DNA from: Nocardia asteroides
Lineage (GTDB): Bacteria > Actinomycetota > Actinomycetes > Mycobacteriales > Mycobacteriaceae
Assembly: GCF_900637185.1 (NCBI RefSeq)
Contig: NZ_LR134352.1
Location: forward strand, 2,904,001 to 2,968,000
DNA: 64,000 nucleotides
Direction: 5' to 3'
Positions within the stretch are counted from its first letter, which is position 1. The number at the start of each line of letters is the position of its first letter. This document shows positions 17,319 through 28,097 of the stretch, one piece after another. A model generated the notes under the pieces. The model saw only the letters and a list, made by a program, of their open reading frames with translations. It was not told the DNA's origin and did not search any database. The position numbers and the translations under genes were made by a program.

Positions 17319-18410
17319 TCAGGACTCGTCGAGCGCCTGGGTGAGCTCGGCCCAGCCCTGCAACAGCTTCGCGGCAGCCCCGCTGTCGACCGCGGCGGCG
17401 GCCCGCTCCAGCCCGGCGGTCAGCGCCGCGTCCAGATCCAGGTCGACGTCACCCGCGCCGCGCGAGAGGTCGTAGGCCACGATCGCCGCGGCCGAGTTCA
17501 GCAGCACCGCGTCGCGCACCGGCCCCGGCGCCCCGGCGAACATCTCGCGCGCGATCCCGGCGTTGACCTCGGCGTCGCCGCCGCGCAGCGCGTCCAACTC
17601 GACCCGGGCGATCCCGAGCCGGGTCGGATCGAGCACCGTCTGCCGGATCCGCCCGCCGCTGACGATCCAGACATCGGTGACGTCGGAGGTGGTGATCTCG
17701 TCCAAGCCGTCACGCCCCCGCACGACCAAGGCGCTGGCGCCGCGTTCGGCGAACACCCCCGCGATCACGGGCGCCAGGTCGGCGAACGCGCACCCGATCA
17801 GCCCCGCGCGCGGCTGCGCCGGGTTGGTCAGCGGGCCGAGCACGTTGAACACGGTCGGGATGCCGATCTCCTTGCGCGCCGGACCGGCGAAACGCAGCCC
17901 GGAGTGGAACAGCGGCGCGAAACAGAATCCGATCCCGGCCTCGCGCACGGATCGCGCCACCGACTCCGGGCCCAGCGTCAGCTTCACCCCGAGCGCTTCG
18001 AGCACGTCGGCGCCGCCTGCCTTGGACGAGGCGGCCCGGTTGCCGTGCTTGACCACCGGGACACCCGCGGCGGCCACGACCACCGAGGACATGGTGGAGA
18101 TGTTGACCGAGCCGGACCGGTCGCCGCCGGTGCCGACGATGTCGACTGCGTCGCCGTCGACATGCACCAGGCGCGCGTGCCCGAGCATGCCCGCGACCAT
18201 GCCCGCCAGTTCGGACGGGGTGGGGCCCTTGATCTTCATGGCCACGCCGAAGGCCGCGATCTGGGCGGCGGTGGCGTTGTCGGTGAAGATCTCGTCGATC
18301 ACCCACGTGGTGTCGTCCGCGGCCAGGTCGCCGCCGTCGGCGAGGGTTCCGAGCACCTGGGGCCAGCTGCGCACGCTCATCTGCTCCGCATCTCCGTTCG
18401 ACAACACCAT
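17319..18410 (-). CDS. trpD: Anthranilate phosphoribosyltransferase
   Basis: The 363-residue enzyme makes phosphoribosyl-anthranilate from anthranilate and PRPP in tryptophan synthesis. Diagnostic blocks are DIVGTGGDRSGSVNIST (PRPP site), VKHGNRAASSKAGGADVLEALG (given here in part as KHGNRAASS), PLFHSGLRF and NVLGPLTNPA. ATG 18410 gives the family's usual N-terminus; ATG 18380 is a possible shorter start. As in mycobacteria it lies divergent from ctaE with one small gene between. It converges with the RAM gene, leaving 13 bases. Confidence 0.95.
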   Translation of the reverse strand: MVLSNGDAEQMSVRSWPQVLGTLADGGDLAADDTTWVIDEIFTDNATAAQIAAFGVAMKIKGPTPSELAGMVAGMLGHARLVHVDGDAVDIVGTGGDRSGSVNISTMSSVVVAAAGVPVVKHGNRAASSKAGGADVLEALGVKLTLGPESVARSVREAGIGFCFAPLFHSGLRFAGPARKEIGIPTVFNVLGPLTNPAQPRAGLIGCAFADLAPVIAGVFAERGASALVVRGRDGLDEITTSDVTDVWIVSGGRIRQTVLDPTRLGIARVELDALRGGDAEVNAGIAREMFAGAPGPVRDAVLLNSAAAIVAYDLSRGAGDVDLDLDAALTAGLERAAAAVDSGAAAKLLQGWAELTQALDES

Positions 18411-18469
18411 CGCGCAACTCTGGTCGGGCGCGAGGGGGTAGCGCAAGCCTATTGCGCCGGGTGCCGAGT

Positions 18470-18889
18470 TTACGGCGCGGGACGCGGCGGCTGCAGCGCG
18501 TCCCAGCCGTCGGCCACGCCGTCGTGGCGCTGCGCCAGCCCGGCCATCCGGGACCGTTCCTGGGAACAGGAGAGCGGATCGAGCCGCTGCACCCGCTGCA
18601 GGATCAGCGGCACCAGCTCGCCCTCGGTGGCGTCGACCGGCTCGGCCCGCTGGTAGCCGTCGTATCCGGCGATCTCGCAGGCCGCGTCGAGCTGGGCCGC
18701 GGGCAGGCGCAGATGGTGGCGCAGCACGGCGTCGGCGTCGCGGTCGAGCGCGCTCGCCCGGTCCAGCGCCGTGGAACAGGCCTCGGCGTCGTCGAAGCTC
18801 GCCGCCACCACGACCAGATCGTCGCGAGCCGGGTCGAGCGACTCGCCCGCACCGCCGAACCACCGACGCCACATCCGCACCACGACCAT
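18470..18889 (-). CDS. Conserved hypothetical protein, 139 residues
   Basis: A strong ribosome site (GAGGAGG, 5 bases before ATG) supports this small gene between trpD and ctaE. The product is acidic and soluble, starting [13 protein letters not shown] and containing [16 protein letters not shown] and [16 protein letters not shown]. No catalytic motif or membrane segment is evident and I do not recognise the family. It reads in the same direction as trpD, 59 bases upstream of it. Confidence 0.65.
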   Translation of the reverse strand: MVVVRMWRRWFGGAGESLDPARDDLVVVAASFDDAEACSTALDRASALDRDADAVLRHHLRLPAAQLDAACEIAGYDGYQRAEPVDATEGELVPLILQRVQRLDPLSCSQERSRMAGLAQRHDGVADGWDALQPPRPAP

Positions 18890-19068
18890 CGCCGCCTCCT
18901 CGTCTCAGGTTATCCACATCTGACGCTGCCACAATCGGTTGTCACGTGATCGTCGCCAACACGCCGACGGCGGGTCAGGACCCCCTCTGTGCGTGGGTTT
19001 TCCGACTCTCGCGACAAACTTTCGTACCCGGGTACAGCTGTCGTACTACGAAGAGTCATACTTACCCC

Positions 19069-19680
19069 GTGACGACCGCAGTAGGCACCCCAGGATCGGC
19101 CATTACTCAGCGTGTGCATTCGCTGAACCGGCCCAACATGGTCAGCGTCGGAACCATCATCTGGCTGTCGAGCGAGCTGATGTTCTTCGCCGGCCTCTTC
19201 GCCATGTACTTCGTTGCGCGCGCGCAGGCGCACGGCAACTGGCCCCCGGAGCCGACCGAGCTGAACCTCGGCCTCGCTGTTCCGGTGACGGCCGTGCTGG
19301 TCGCATCGTCGTTCACGTGCCAGATGGGTGTGTTCGCCGCGGAGAAGGGCGACGTGTTCGGCCTCCGTCGCTGGTACATGATCACCCTGCTGATGGGCGC
19401 GTTCTTCGTCGCCGGCCAGGGCTACGAGTACTACCACCTCGTGCACGAGGGCACCTCGATCGCGGGCAGCTCGTACGGCTCGGTCTTCTACATCACGACG
19501 GGCTTCCACGGCCTGCACGTGATCGGCGGTCTGATTGCGTTCGTGTTCCTGCTGATCCGCACCACGCTGAGCAAGTTCACGCCCGCGCAGGCCACCGCGG
19601 CCATCGTGGTGTCGTACTACTGGCACTTCGTCGACATCGTCTGGATCGGGCTGTTCGCCACGATCTACTTCGTCCGCTAG
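19069..19680 (+). CDS. ctaE: Cytochrome c oxidase subunit III
   Basis: The 203-residue membrane protein with five predicted helices is subunit III of the aa3 oxidase: [40 protein letters not shown] and the final [11 protein letters not shown] are typical. In actinobacteria it is the first gene of the ctaE-qcrCAB operon, and the oxidase forms a supercomplex with the bcc complex. GTG 19069 matches the usual length. qcrC starts 55 bases downstream. Confidence 0.97.
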   Translation: MTTAVGTPGSAITQRVHSLNRPNMVSVGTIIWLSSELMFFAGLFAMYFVARAQAHGNWPPEPTELNLGLAVPVTAVLVASSFTCQMGVFAAEKGDVFGLRRWYMITLLMGAFFVAGQGYEYYHLVHEGTSIAGSSYGSVFYITTGFHGLHVIGGLIAFVFLLIRTTLSKFTPAQATAAIVVSYYWHFVDIVWIGLFATIYFVR

Positions 19681-19735
19681 GCGCGGGCGCACAGCATTTG
19701 CACAAGTCGGTTCCGTCTACTCCAAAGGGACACAG

Positions 19736-20599
19736 ATGAGTTCATCTCCCCCGTCGGCCCCAGAGCCCGCTGGCCCCGGCACCGGTCAGGCCGCCAAGAC
19801 GCGTAAGCAGCGTCGCGCCCGCCGTCGTATCGCGGGTGCGCTCGCGCTGATGGTCGGTCTGGTCGGAGCCGGCTTCCTGGCCACGGCGCTCACTCCCGAG
19901 CCGCAGGTCGCCACCGCGCACGAGGACCAGTCCGCGCTCATCCGCGAGGGCAAGCAGCTCTACGAGACCTCCTGCATCACCTGCCACGGTGCCAACCTGC
20001 AGGGTGTCGAGGACCGTGGTCCCAGCCTCATCGGCGTCGGCGAGGCCGCCGTCTACTTCCAGGTGTCCTCCGGCCGCATGCCGATGGCGCGCAACGAGGC
20101 CCAGGCCATGCGCAAGCCCGAGAAGTTCGACGCGCATCAGACCGACGCGCTCGGCGCGTTCGTCGCCGCCAACGGCGGTGGCCCCTCGGTGATCCGCGAC
20201 GCGAACGGTGAGATCGCGCAGGAATCGCTGCGTGGCGACGACATCGCCCGTGGTTCGGAGCTGTTCCGCATGAACTGCGCCTCCTGCCACAACTTCACCG
20301 CCCGCGGTGGCGCGCTGTCCGGCGGCAAGTTCGCCCCGCCGCTGGCCGAGGCCAACGAGCAGCAGATCTACGACGCCATGCTCACCGGCCCGCAGAACAT
20401 GCCGAAGTTCTCCGACCGGCAGCTGACGCCGGAGGAGAAGCGCGACATCGTCGCCTACGTCAAGAACGCCGCGGAAGAGAAGTCGCCCGGCGGCTGGGAC
20501 CTCGGCGGTTTCGGCCCGGCGACCGAAGGTCTGGCGATCTGGGTTATCGGCATCACCGCCGTGGTGGGTGCCGCGATGTGGATCGGATCTCGCACATGA
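19736..20599 (+). CDS. qcrC: Menaquinol-cytochrome c reductase dihaem cytochrome c subunit
   Basis: The 287-residue protein is the dihaem c-type subunit that passes electrons from the Rieske centre to the aa3 oxidase without a soluble cytochrome c. It has an N-terminal membrane anchor (about 31-52), haem sites CITCH (80-84) and CASCH (181-185), and a C-terminal membrane helix ([20 protein letters not shown]). The methionine ligands are likely in RMPMA and NMPKF. Its TGA overlaps the qcrA ATG. Confidence 0.97.
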   Translation: MSSSPPSAPEPAGPGTGQAAKTRKQRRARRRIAGALALMVGLVGAGFLATALTPEPQVATAHEDQSALIREGKQLYETSCITCHGANLQGVEDRGPSLIGVGEAAVYFQVSSGRMPMARNEAQAMRKPEKFDAHQTDALGAFVAANGGGPSVIRDANGEIAQESLRGDDIARGSELFRMNCASCHNFTARGGALSGGKFAPPLAEANEQQIYDAMLTGPQNMPKFSDRQLTPEEKRDIVAYVKNAAEEKSPGGWDLGGFGPATEGLAIWVIGITAVVGAAMWIGSRT

Positions 20600-21735
20600 G
20601 TGGACAGGAGCACAACGACATGGGTCGGGAACCGACCGAAGCCGAACTGGACGCGATGACGCGTGACGAGCTGGTCGAGCTCGGTACCGCGCGCGACGGC
20701 GTCGATGTCGCGTACCGCGGCGAGCGCTGGCCGGTGCCCGGCACCCGCGCGGAGAAGCGCGCCGAGCGCGCGGTCACCTTCTGGTTCGCCATCTCGGGTC
20801 TGGCCGCCGCCGCGCTGATCGGTGTCTTCCTGTTCTGGCCGTGGGAATGGAAGGGCAACGGCGACGAGGGCCACGCGGCCTACTCGCTGTTCACCCCGCT
20901 GGTCGGTCTGACCTTCGGTATCGCGGTGCTGGTCATCGGTATCGCGGTCGTGCTGATCCGCAAGCGGTTCATCCCCGCCGAGATCTCGATCCAGCAGCGC
21001 CACGACGGCCCGTCCGACGAGGTCGAGCGCCGCACCCTGGCGGCCGAGCTGCAGGACGCGCTCGACACCTCCACCCTGGGTCGCCGCAAGATGATGCTCG
21101 GTACCGCGGGCGCCGGTGTCGGCGTGCTCGGTATCGGCGCGCTGCTGGTGTTCGTCGGCGGCATGGTGAAGAACCCGTGGGCCAAGGGCGACAAGTCGCC
21201 GCTGTGGGTCTCGGGCTGGACCCCGGACTTCCCGGGCGAGACCATCTACATCCGCCGCGACACCGGTCGCCCGCAGGATGTCGTGCTGGTGCGTCCGGAG
21301 GACCTGGACGCCGGCGCCATGGAGACCGTGTTCCCGTGGAAGGAGAAGTGGCGCGGCGACGAGCACGCCACCCTGCAGTCGCTGCGTGGCATCCGCAACG
21401 CGGTCATGCTGATCCGCCTGCGGACCGCGGACGCCGAGAAGGCCATCAAGCGCAAGGGCCAGGAGAGCTTCAACTACGGCGACTACTTCGCCTACTCGAA
21501 GATCTGCACCCACCTCGGCTGCCCCACCTCGCTGTTCGAGCAGCAGACCAACCGCATCCTGTGCCCCTGCCACCAGTCGCAGTTCTCGGCGACCGAGTGG
21601 GGTAAGCCGGTCTTCGGTCCGGCCGCCCGCGCGCTGCCGCAGCTGCCGATCACCGTCAACTCCGAGGGCTTCCTGGTCGCCAACGGCGACTTCATCGAGC
21701 CGCTCGGCCCGGCCTTCTGGGAGCGTCGTTCATGA
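20596..21735 (+). CDS. qcrA: Menaquinol-cytochrome c reductase Rieske iron-sulfur subunit
   Basis: The 379-residue protein is the actinobacterial Rieske subunit with three N-terminal membrane helices (about 65-85, 100-125, 165-190) rather than one. The [2Fe-2S] cluster ligands are C304 and H306 in CTHLGC and C323 and H326 in CPCHQS, with C309 and C325 positioned for the usual disulfide. ATG 20596 overlaps the qcrC stop (ATGA); ATG 20635 or thereabouts would also be in the acidic leader. The stop overlaps qcrB in the same way. Confidence 0.96.
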   Translation: MSGQEHNDMGREPTEAELDAMTRDELVELGTARDGVDVAYRGERWPVPGTRAEKRAERAVTFWFAISGLAAAALIGVFLFWPWEWKGNGDEGHAAYSLFTPLVGLTFGIAVLVIGIAVVLIRKRFIPAEISIQQRHDGPSDEVERRTLAAELQDALDTSTLGRRKMMLGTAGAGVGVLGIGALLVFVGGMVKNPWAKGDKSPLWVSGWTPDFPGETIYIRRDTGRPQDVVLVRPEDLDAGAMETVFPWKEKWRGDEHATLQSLRGIRNAVMLIRLRTADAEKAIKRKGQESFNYGDYFAYSKICTHLGCPTSLFEQQTNRILCPCHQSQFSATEWGKPVFGPAARALPQLPITVNSEGFLVANGDFIEPLGPAFWERRS

Positions 21736-23357
21736 GCACTCTGGTGGCGAACCAAGCCAACGAGATGGACGAGCGGTATCGCGCCGCCGCGTTCATGAAG
21801 CGGTCGATCAACAAGGTCTTCCCGACCCACTGGTCGTTCCTGCTCGGTGAGATCGCGCTGTACGCGTTCATCATCCTGCTGCTGTCGGGTATCTACCTGA
21901 CGCTGTACTTCGACCCGTCGATGGCGCACGTCACCTACGACGGCGCCTACCAGCCGCTGCGCGGCGTCGGCATGTCGCGGGCCTACGAGACCGCGCTCAA
22001 CATCTCCTTCGAGGTGCGCGGCGGTCTGTTCGTCCGGCAGATCCACCACTGGGCGGCCCTGCTGTTCGCGGCGTCGATCATCATCCACCTGTTCCGCATC
22101 TTCTTCACCGGCGCGTTCCGCAAGCCGCGTGAGGCGAACTGGGTGATCGGCTCGCTGCTGCTGATCCTGGCGATGTTCGAGGGCTTCTTCGGCTACTCGC
22201 TGCCCGACGACCTGCTCTCGGGTACCGGTCTGCGGGCCGCGTTCTCGGGTATCACCATCGGTGTCCCGGTCGTGGGTACCTGGCTGCACTGGCTGATGTT
22301 CGGCGGCGACTTCCCCGGCGACATCATCATCCCGCGCCTCTACATCGCGCACGTGCTGCTGCTGCCGGGCATCATCCTGGCGCTGATCGGCGCGCACGTC
22401 GCGCTGGTCTGGTACCAGAAGCACACCCAGTTCCCCGGCCCCGGCCGGACCGAGAACAACGTGGTCGGCGCGCGCATCGTGCCGGTGTTCGCCGCGGACC
22501 AGGGCGCGTTCTTCGCGTTCACCCTCGGCATCGTCGGCATCATGGGCGGCATCCTGCAGATCAACCCGATCTGGAACCTGGGCCCGTACAACCCGTCGCA
22601 GGTCTCGGCGGGTTCGCAGCCCGACTTCTACATGATGTGGACCGACGGTATGGCGCGTCTGATGCCGCCGTGGGAGCTCTACCTGGGTCGCTACACGATC
22701 CCGGCGGTGTTCTGGGTCGCCCTCGTCATGGGTCTGGTGTTCACGCTGCTGATCGCCTACCCGTGGATCGAGAAGCGCCTCACCGGCGACACCACCGCGC
22801 ACCACAACCTGCTGCAGCGTCCGCGCGACGTGCCGGTGCGTACCGCCATCGGCGCCATGGCCATCGCGTTCTACGTGGTGCTCACGCTGTCGTGTGTCAA
22901 CGACATCATCGCGCTGAAGTTCGACATCTCGCTGAACGCGACCACCTGGATCGGTCGTATCGGCGTGCTGCTGCTGCCGCCGCTGGCCTACTTCGTGGCC
23001 TACCGGTTCTGCATCGGCCTGCAGCGCAGTGACCGCGCGGTGCTCGAGCACGGCATCGAGACCGGTGTCATCAAGCGTCTGCCGCACGGCGAGTACATCG
23101 AGGTGCACCAGCCGCTGGGTCCGGTCGACGGCCACGGCCACGCGGTCCCGCTGGAATACCAGGGCGCCCCGGTGCCCAAGAAGATGAACAAGCTGGGTTC
23201 GGCGGGCAAGCCGGGTACCGGCAGCTTCCTGCGGCCCGACCCGACCGCCGAGTCGGACGCCTACTTCGCCAACGAGCACGCCGAGGAGCACAAGATGCTC
23301 ACCGCGCTCGCGGAAGAGCAGGCGCGCGCCCACGGCGACGAGCCGCACGGTCACTGA
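21732..23357 (+). CDS. qcrB: Menaquinol-cytochrome c reductase cytochrome b subunit
   Basis: The 541-residue membrane protein carries two b haems and the menaquinol sites. The N-terminal four-helix part shows [21 protein letters not shown] with haem-ligand histidines, and the Qo-site region reads [11 protein letters not shown] with the mycobacterial equivalent of PEW downstream (MPPWELYLG). Actinobacterial QcrB has a longer C-terminal tail, seen here as an acidic, His-rich end. This subunit is the target of bcc inhibitors such as telacebec in mycobacteria. It is the last gene of the operon, followed by a strong hairpin. Confidence 0.97.
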   Translation: MSTLVANQANEMDERYRAAAFMKRSINKVFPTHWSFLLGEIALYAFIILLLSGIYLTLYFDPSMAHVTYDGAYQPLRGVGMSRAYETALNISFEVRGGLFVRQIHHWAALLFAASIIIHLFRIFFTGAFRKPREANWVIGSLLLILAMFEGFFGYSLPDDLLSGTGLRAAFSGITIGVPVVGTWLHWLMFGGDFPGDIIIPRLYIAHVLLLPGIILALIGAHVALVWYQKHTQFPGPGRTENNVVGARIVPVFAADQGAFFAFTLGIVGIMGGILQINPIWNLGPYNPSQVSAGSQPDFYMMWTDGMARLMPPWELYLGRYTIPAVFWVALVMGLVFTLLIAYPWIEKRLTGDTTAHHNLLQRPRDVPVRTAIGAMAIAFYVVLTLSCVNDIIALKFDISLNATTWIGRIGVLLLPPLAYFVAYRFCIGLQRSDRAVLEHGIETGVIKRLPHGEYIEVHQPLGPVDGHGHAVPLEYQGAPVPKKMNKLGSAGKPGTGSFLRPDPTAESDAYFANEHAEEHKMLTALAEEQARAHGDEPHGH

Positions 23358-23376
23358 TCGTGTAGCCCGCACACCA

Positions 23377-23411
23377 CGAAGGCCCCGAGTCCAGGTGACT
23401 CGGGGCCTTCG
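23377..23411. terminator. Hairpin after qcrB, between convergent genes
   Basis: A perfect 15-bp stem (CGAAGGCCCCGAGTC and its complement) with loop CAGGT lies 20 bases after the qcrB stop and 16 bases after the stop of the opposing exoribonuclease gene. It can end both transcripts. Confidence 0.85.
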
Positions 23412-23426
23412 GCGTGTCCGGGGAAC

Positions 23427-23924
23427 CTACAGGCGGGGTGCGCGGCGGTAGGTCTCGATGGCCTCGAACTTGGCCAGGTTGTGCCGGGCGTCGGCCAGCG
23501 CGTCGTGCGCGTCGCCGGGGATCGGCGGCAGTTCGGGGCTGCCGTGTGCGGCCCAGTGTTGGCGCAGCTCGTTGGTGTAGCGCGGCATGCCCTTGGGCAG
23601 CGCGGTCATGTCACCCCACAGCTGGCACAGCGCCACATGGTCGTAGGCCGAGACCCAGGCCCACAGCTCCGGCTGCACACCGGGCCGGGGCAGGAAGAAC
23701 TTGAACAGGTCGTCGCGGATCTGGGTCCGCGTGCGCCACAGCGACGACCCGGCCGGCGGCAACTTGGGCAGCACATGCCTGCGGACCCACGGCCCCGCGC
23801 GCTCCGCGTCGAATTCGGTGGACACCGCGTAGTACTCGCGGCCGTCCTCGCAGACCACGCCGATCGAGATCAGATCGATCGTCGTCCCGTCCTCGATGAA
23901 TTCCGAGTCGTAGAAATATCGCAG
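23427..23924 (-). CDS. 3'-5' exoribonuclease (Rv2179c-like), probable CTG start
   Basis: This 165-residue DEDD-type RNase is most like Rv2179c, a 3'-5' exoribonuclease of actinobacteria. Visible are the first acid pair in RYFYDSEFIEDG, AYDHVALCQLWG and the last motif GDAHDALADARHN. The family begins MRYFYDxEF. Here the matching codon is CTG 23924, preceded 8 bases earlier by GAAGAGG, so CTG is the likely start. A GTG at 23993 would add 23 residues not seen in relatives. It converges on qcrB. Confidence 0.85.
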   Translation of the reverse strand: MRYFYDSEFIEDGTTIDLISIGVVCEDGREYYAVSTEFDAERAGPWVRRHVLPKLPPAGSSLWRTRTQIRDDLFKFFLPRPGVQPELWAWVSAYDHVALCQLWGDMTALPKGMPRYTNELRQHWAAHGSPELPPIPGDAHDALADARHNLAKFEAIETYRRAPRL

Positions 23925-24046
23925 GGAGATCGCCTCTTCGTGCCGGTGGGCGGCCGCGTCCGCCCCGGGCGGACGACGCGGTCCGTGACCCACGATGGGT
24001 CGACGAAACCCTATGCCGCCGGTCCGGGCGCGTTGCGCAGGGGTAG

Positions 24047-25480
<1,434 letters not shown>

Positions 25481-25492
25481 AGTCCGGGACGA

Positions 25493-25533
25493 GCCCGGGC
25501 GTGGTCAGCGATGATGACCGCGTCCGGGCTTTT
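25493..25533 (+). terminator. Rho-independent terminator of aroG
   Basis: A 15-bp stem with two G-T wobbles (GCCCGGGCGTGGTCA facing TGACCGCGTCCGGGC) and a 7-base loop is followed at once by TTTT. It lies 12 bases after the aroG stop, in the gap before the convergent pknL stop. Confidence 0.75.
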
Positions 25534-25570
25534 CCTTGTCTTTGTCGTCCTTGTCCGGGGCCTGATCTCT

Positions 25571-27526
25571 TCAAGGCAGGGCGGTGAGCGTCACGACGCT
25601 GCCCGCCTCCACGTTCGAGTTGAAGCCGGGCACCTGGCCGATGACCAGGGAGCTGTCGGAGTCGGTGATGGACTTGACCTCCACCCGCAGGCCCAGTTGC
25701 TGCAGCTTGGCGCGGGCGTTGCCGACGGTCTGACCCATCACGTTGGGCACCTTCACCGCGTTCGACACGATCAGCGTCACGCTGTCGCCCGACTGCAGGG
25801 TGGTGCCGACGGCGGGGTCGGTGCCGATCGCCTTGTCGCCCTCGACGCTCTTGTCGTACTGCACGCGGGTGTCGCGGACCGTCAGGCCCGCCGTGGCCAG
25901 CGCCTGCGCGGCCTCCTCGGCGGACTTGCCGCGCACATCCGGCACGTTGACCGGCTGCGACCCCTTGCTGCGATACACCTTGACCTGCGCGCCCATCGGC
26001 AGGATCGTGCCCGGCGCCGGGTCCACCTTGGCCAGGGTGCCCTTCGGCGCGGTGCTGGGCGCCTCGCCGCTGTCGATCGGCTGGAGCCCGGCGTCGCGGA
26101 TGGCCTGGTTGGTGGCGCTGATCTGGTCGCCCGGCTTGATGTCGGGCACCCGGGGCTTGCCGTTGGAGATCAGCACCGCGACCGTGGAGCCCTTGGTGAC
26201 CCGCGAGCCGGCCGACGGATCGGTGCCGACCACGCCGCCCACCGGAATCGTGTCCGAGGCCTTGTTGCGCAGCACGGTCTCGAACCCGGCCTCCTGCAGC
26301 ACCGCCACGGCGCGCTCGGAGTCCATGCCCGCGATCGGCGGCACCGCGGTGTAGCGGCCGACGCCGAGCCACCAGCCGCCGATGCCGACCAGCAGGGTCA
26401 GCGCGGTGACGATGCTCGCCCACACCAGCCCGGTGCGGCGCGAGGTGTTCTCGTTCGGCGCGAACGGGTTGTGCGCCGCGTGGGCCGAGGCGTACTCGTC
26501 GGGCCGCGGCCGCGGGGCGGTGACGACCCGGGTGTGCTGGGGCTGATGATCCGGCGGCGCGGCCTGATGCACGGCGACCGGGTGCGGGGCCACCGGCGGC
26601 GGGGTCATCGGGCGCTCGCCGGGATGGTGCGCGGCGCCGGTGCGGTAGCTCTCGCTGAGGTGTTCGGCCGAATCCCGCGGCGCCGGAACACGATACGGCG
26701 GCAGGTTCAGTTCCATCGCGATGGTCTGCAGGCGTGCCGCCATCTCGTTGGCGTCGGCGAAACGCTGCTGCGGGTCGCGGGCGGTGGCCTTGGCCACGAG
26801 CGCGTCCAGTTCCGGCGGCACCCCGCCGATGAGCGTGCTCGGCGCCGGCACGTCGTTCTCCACCCGCTGGTAGGCCACCGACAGCGAGTTGTCGCCGGTG
26901 AACGGCACCTGGCCGGTGAGCAGTTCGAAGATCAGGATGCCGAAGGAGTACACGTCGCTGCGGGCGTCGGCGGTGCCGGTGGTGACCTGTTCCGGCGACA
27001 GGTAGGCGGCGGTGCCCAGGATCACGCTGGCCGAGGTGGTGTTGGCCGCGGCGACGGCGCGGACCAGGCCGAAGTCGGCGATCTTCACCTCGCCCGCGTC
27101 GGAGATGAGCACGTTCTCCGGTTTGACGTCGCGGTGCACCAGCCCGGCGTCGTGAGCGGTGCCGATGGCGCGCAGCACCGGCTCGGCGACGGCGCGCACG
27201 GCGTGCGGCGGCATCGGGCCGCGCTCGCGCAGCAGTTCGCGCAGCGTGCCGCCCTCCACCAATTCCATGATCAGGAACGGGTACTCGCCGTCGATACCCT
27301 GGTCGTACACCGCGACCAGGGACGGATGCTTGAGCTTGGCCACCGCGCGCGCCTCGAACTCGAAGCGGGTGAGGAACTGGGGATCACCGGCGAACTTGGG
27401 ATCCATCACCTTGATCGCGACCGGCCGATCCAGCCGGGTGTCGGTCCCCCGGAACACCATCGACATTCCGCCGCGGGCGATCGGCGCATCGATCCGATAG
27501 CGCCCTTCCAGCATCTGGCCGATCAA
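25571..27526 (-). CDS. pknL: Serine/threonine protein kinase PknL with four PASTA repeats
   Basis: The 651-residue kinase has an N-terminal Hanks-type catalytic domain (about 10-275): ARGGMSMVFRG, VAIKVM, HRDVKPEN, ADFGLV and GTAAYLSPEQ. A Pro/His-rich juxtamembrane linker, one membrane helix near residue 390 and four extracellular PASTA domains (from about 400 to the end) follow. The M. tuberculosis PknL lacks PASTA repeats; corynebacterial PknL has them. I chose TTG 27526 because GGAGGA lies 6 bases before it; ATG 27514 and GTG 27547 are alternatives. It is divergent from its likely substrate gene. Confidence 0.9.
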   Translation of the reverse strand: MIGQMLEGRYRIDAPIARGGMSMVFRGTDTRLDRPVAIKVMDPKFAGDPQFLTRFEFEARAVAKLKHPSLVAVYDQGIDGEYPFLIMELVEGGTLRELLRERGPMPPHAVRAVAEPVLRAIGTAHDAGLVHRDVKPENVLISDAGEVKIADFGLVRAVAAANTTSASVILGTAAYLSPEQVTTGTADARSDVYSFGILIFELLTGQVPFTGDNSLSVAYQRVENDVPAPSTLIGGVPPELDALVAKATARDPQQRFADANEMAARLQTIAMELNLPPYRVPAPRDSAEHLSESYRTGAAHHPGERPMTPPPVAPHPVAVHQAAPPDHQPQHTRVVTAPRPRPDEYASAHAAHNPFAPNENTSRRTGLVWASIVTALTLLVGIGGWWLGVGRYTAVPPIAGMDSERAVAVLQEAGFETVLRNKASDTIPVGGVVGTDPSAGSRVTKGSTVAVLISNGKPRVPDIKPGDQISATNQAIRDAGLQPIDSGEAPSTAPKGTLAKVDPAPGTILPMGAQVKVYRSKGSQPVNVPDVRGKSAEEAAQALATAGLTVRDTRVQYDKSVEGDKAIGTDPAVGTTLQSGDSVTLIVSNAVKVPNVMGQTVGNARAKLQQLGLRVEVKSITDSDSSLVIGQVPGFNSNVEAGSVVTLTALP

Positions 27527-27675
27527 GTGATGTCCTCCGGCTTTCACGAACTTCGCACCCCTCGCCACACTGCGACAAGCGACCAGGCCACCGTGTGCGG
27601 CCACCACGATCGTAGCCGGGCCCAGACGGCATGCCAGCCGATGCGTACCAGCTCGCACGTACTACGGTTGTGCGG

Positions 27676-28044
27676 GTGAGTGCCTTCCCCTGCAGCGACG
27701 ATGTGCTGCCCGACACCGAAACCCTCGTCTCGCTTCCCGAGGCCGCCGAGATACTCGGTATTCCGGTCACCGCAGTGCACCAGCTGCTGCGTGACCACCA
27801 GCTCCTCGCCATCCGCCGCAACGGTGTCGCAGGCATTCCGTCCCGCTTCTTCGACGACAACGACGAGATCGTCCGGATGCTGCCCGGCCTCATCACCGTG
27901 ATGCGCGACGGCAAGTACAGCGACGAGGACATCCTGCGCTGGATCTACACCCCCGACGACTCGCTGCCCGGCCGTCCCGTCGACGCGCTGCACGGTCCCC
28001 TGGCCCGCGAGGTCGTCCGCCGCGCCGCCGCCGAACCCTTCTGA
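27676..28044 (+). CDS. Rv2175c-like DNA-binding protein, likely PknL substrate
   Basis: The 122-residue protein has a winged helix-turn-helix start (LPEAAEILGIPVTAVHQLLRD) and a conserved C-terminal half ending PVDALHGPLAREVVRRA, matching Rv2175c by memory. That protein binds DNA and is phosphorylated by PknL on an N-terminal threonine. Here the N-terminus offers Thr in LPDTETLVS. The divergent arrangement with pknL is kept. GTG 27676 gives a length close to the family; upstream GTG/ATG codons would add a short unmatched leader. Confidence 0.85.
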   Translation: MSAFPCSDDVLPDTETLVSLPEAAEILGIPVTAVHQLLRDHQLLAIRRNGVAGIPSRFFDDNDEIVRMLPGLITVMRDGKYSDEDILRWIYTPDDSLPGRPVDALHGPLAREVVRRAAAEPF

Positions 28045-28051
28045 GCCCCGC

Positions 28052-28092
28052 GCCCTGCCCGTCGCCGACGAGCTGCCGGTGACGGGCAGGGC
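28052..28092. terminator. Hairpin between convergent genes
   Basis: A 12-bp perfect stem (GCCCTGCCCGTC with GACGGGCAGGGC) and 17-base loop fills the gap between the Rv2175c-like stop and the metal ATPase stop. It is not followed by a T-run, so its strength is uncertain. Confidence 0.6.
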
Positions 28093-28097
28093 CGCGC

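Noticed and set aside
23925..23993. GTG start giving a 188-residue exoribonuclease
   Set aside because: The extra 23 residues are Arg/Pro/Ala-rich and absent from the family, while CTG 23924 matches the family start and has a Shine-Dalgarno.
27631..27675. Upstream ATG for the Rv2175c-like protein
   Set aside because: It would add 15 residues reaching into the divergent promoter region; GTG 27676 gives a better match to family length.
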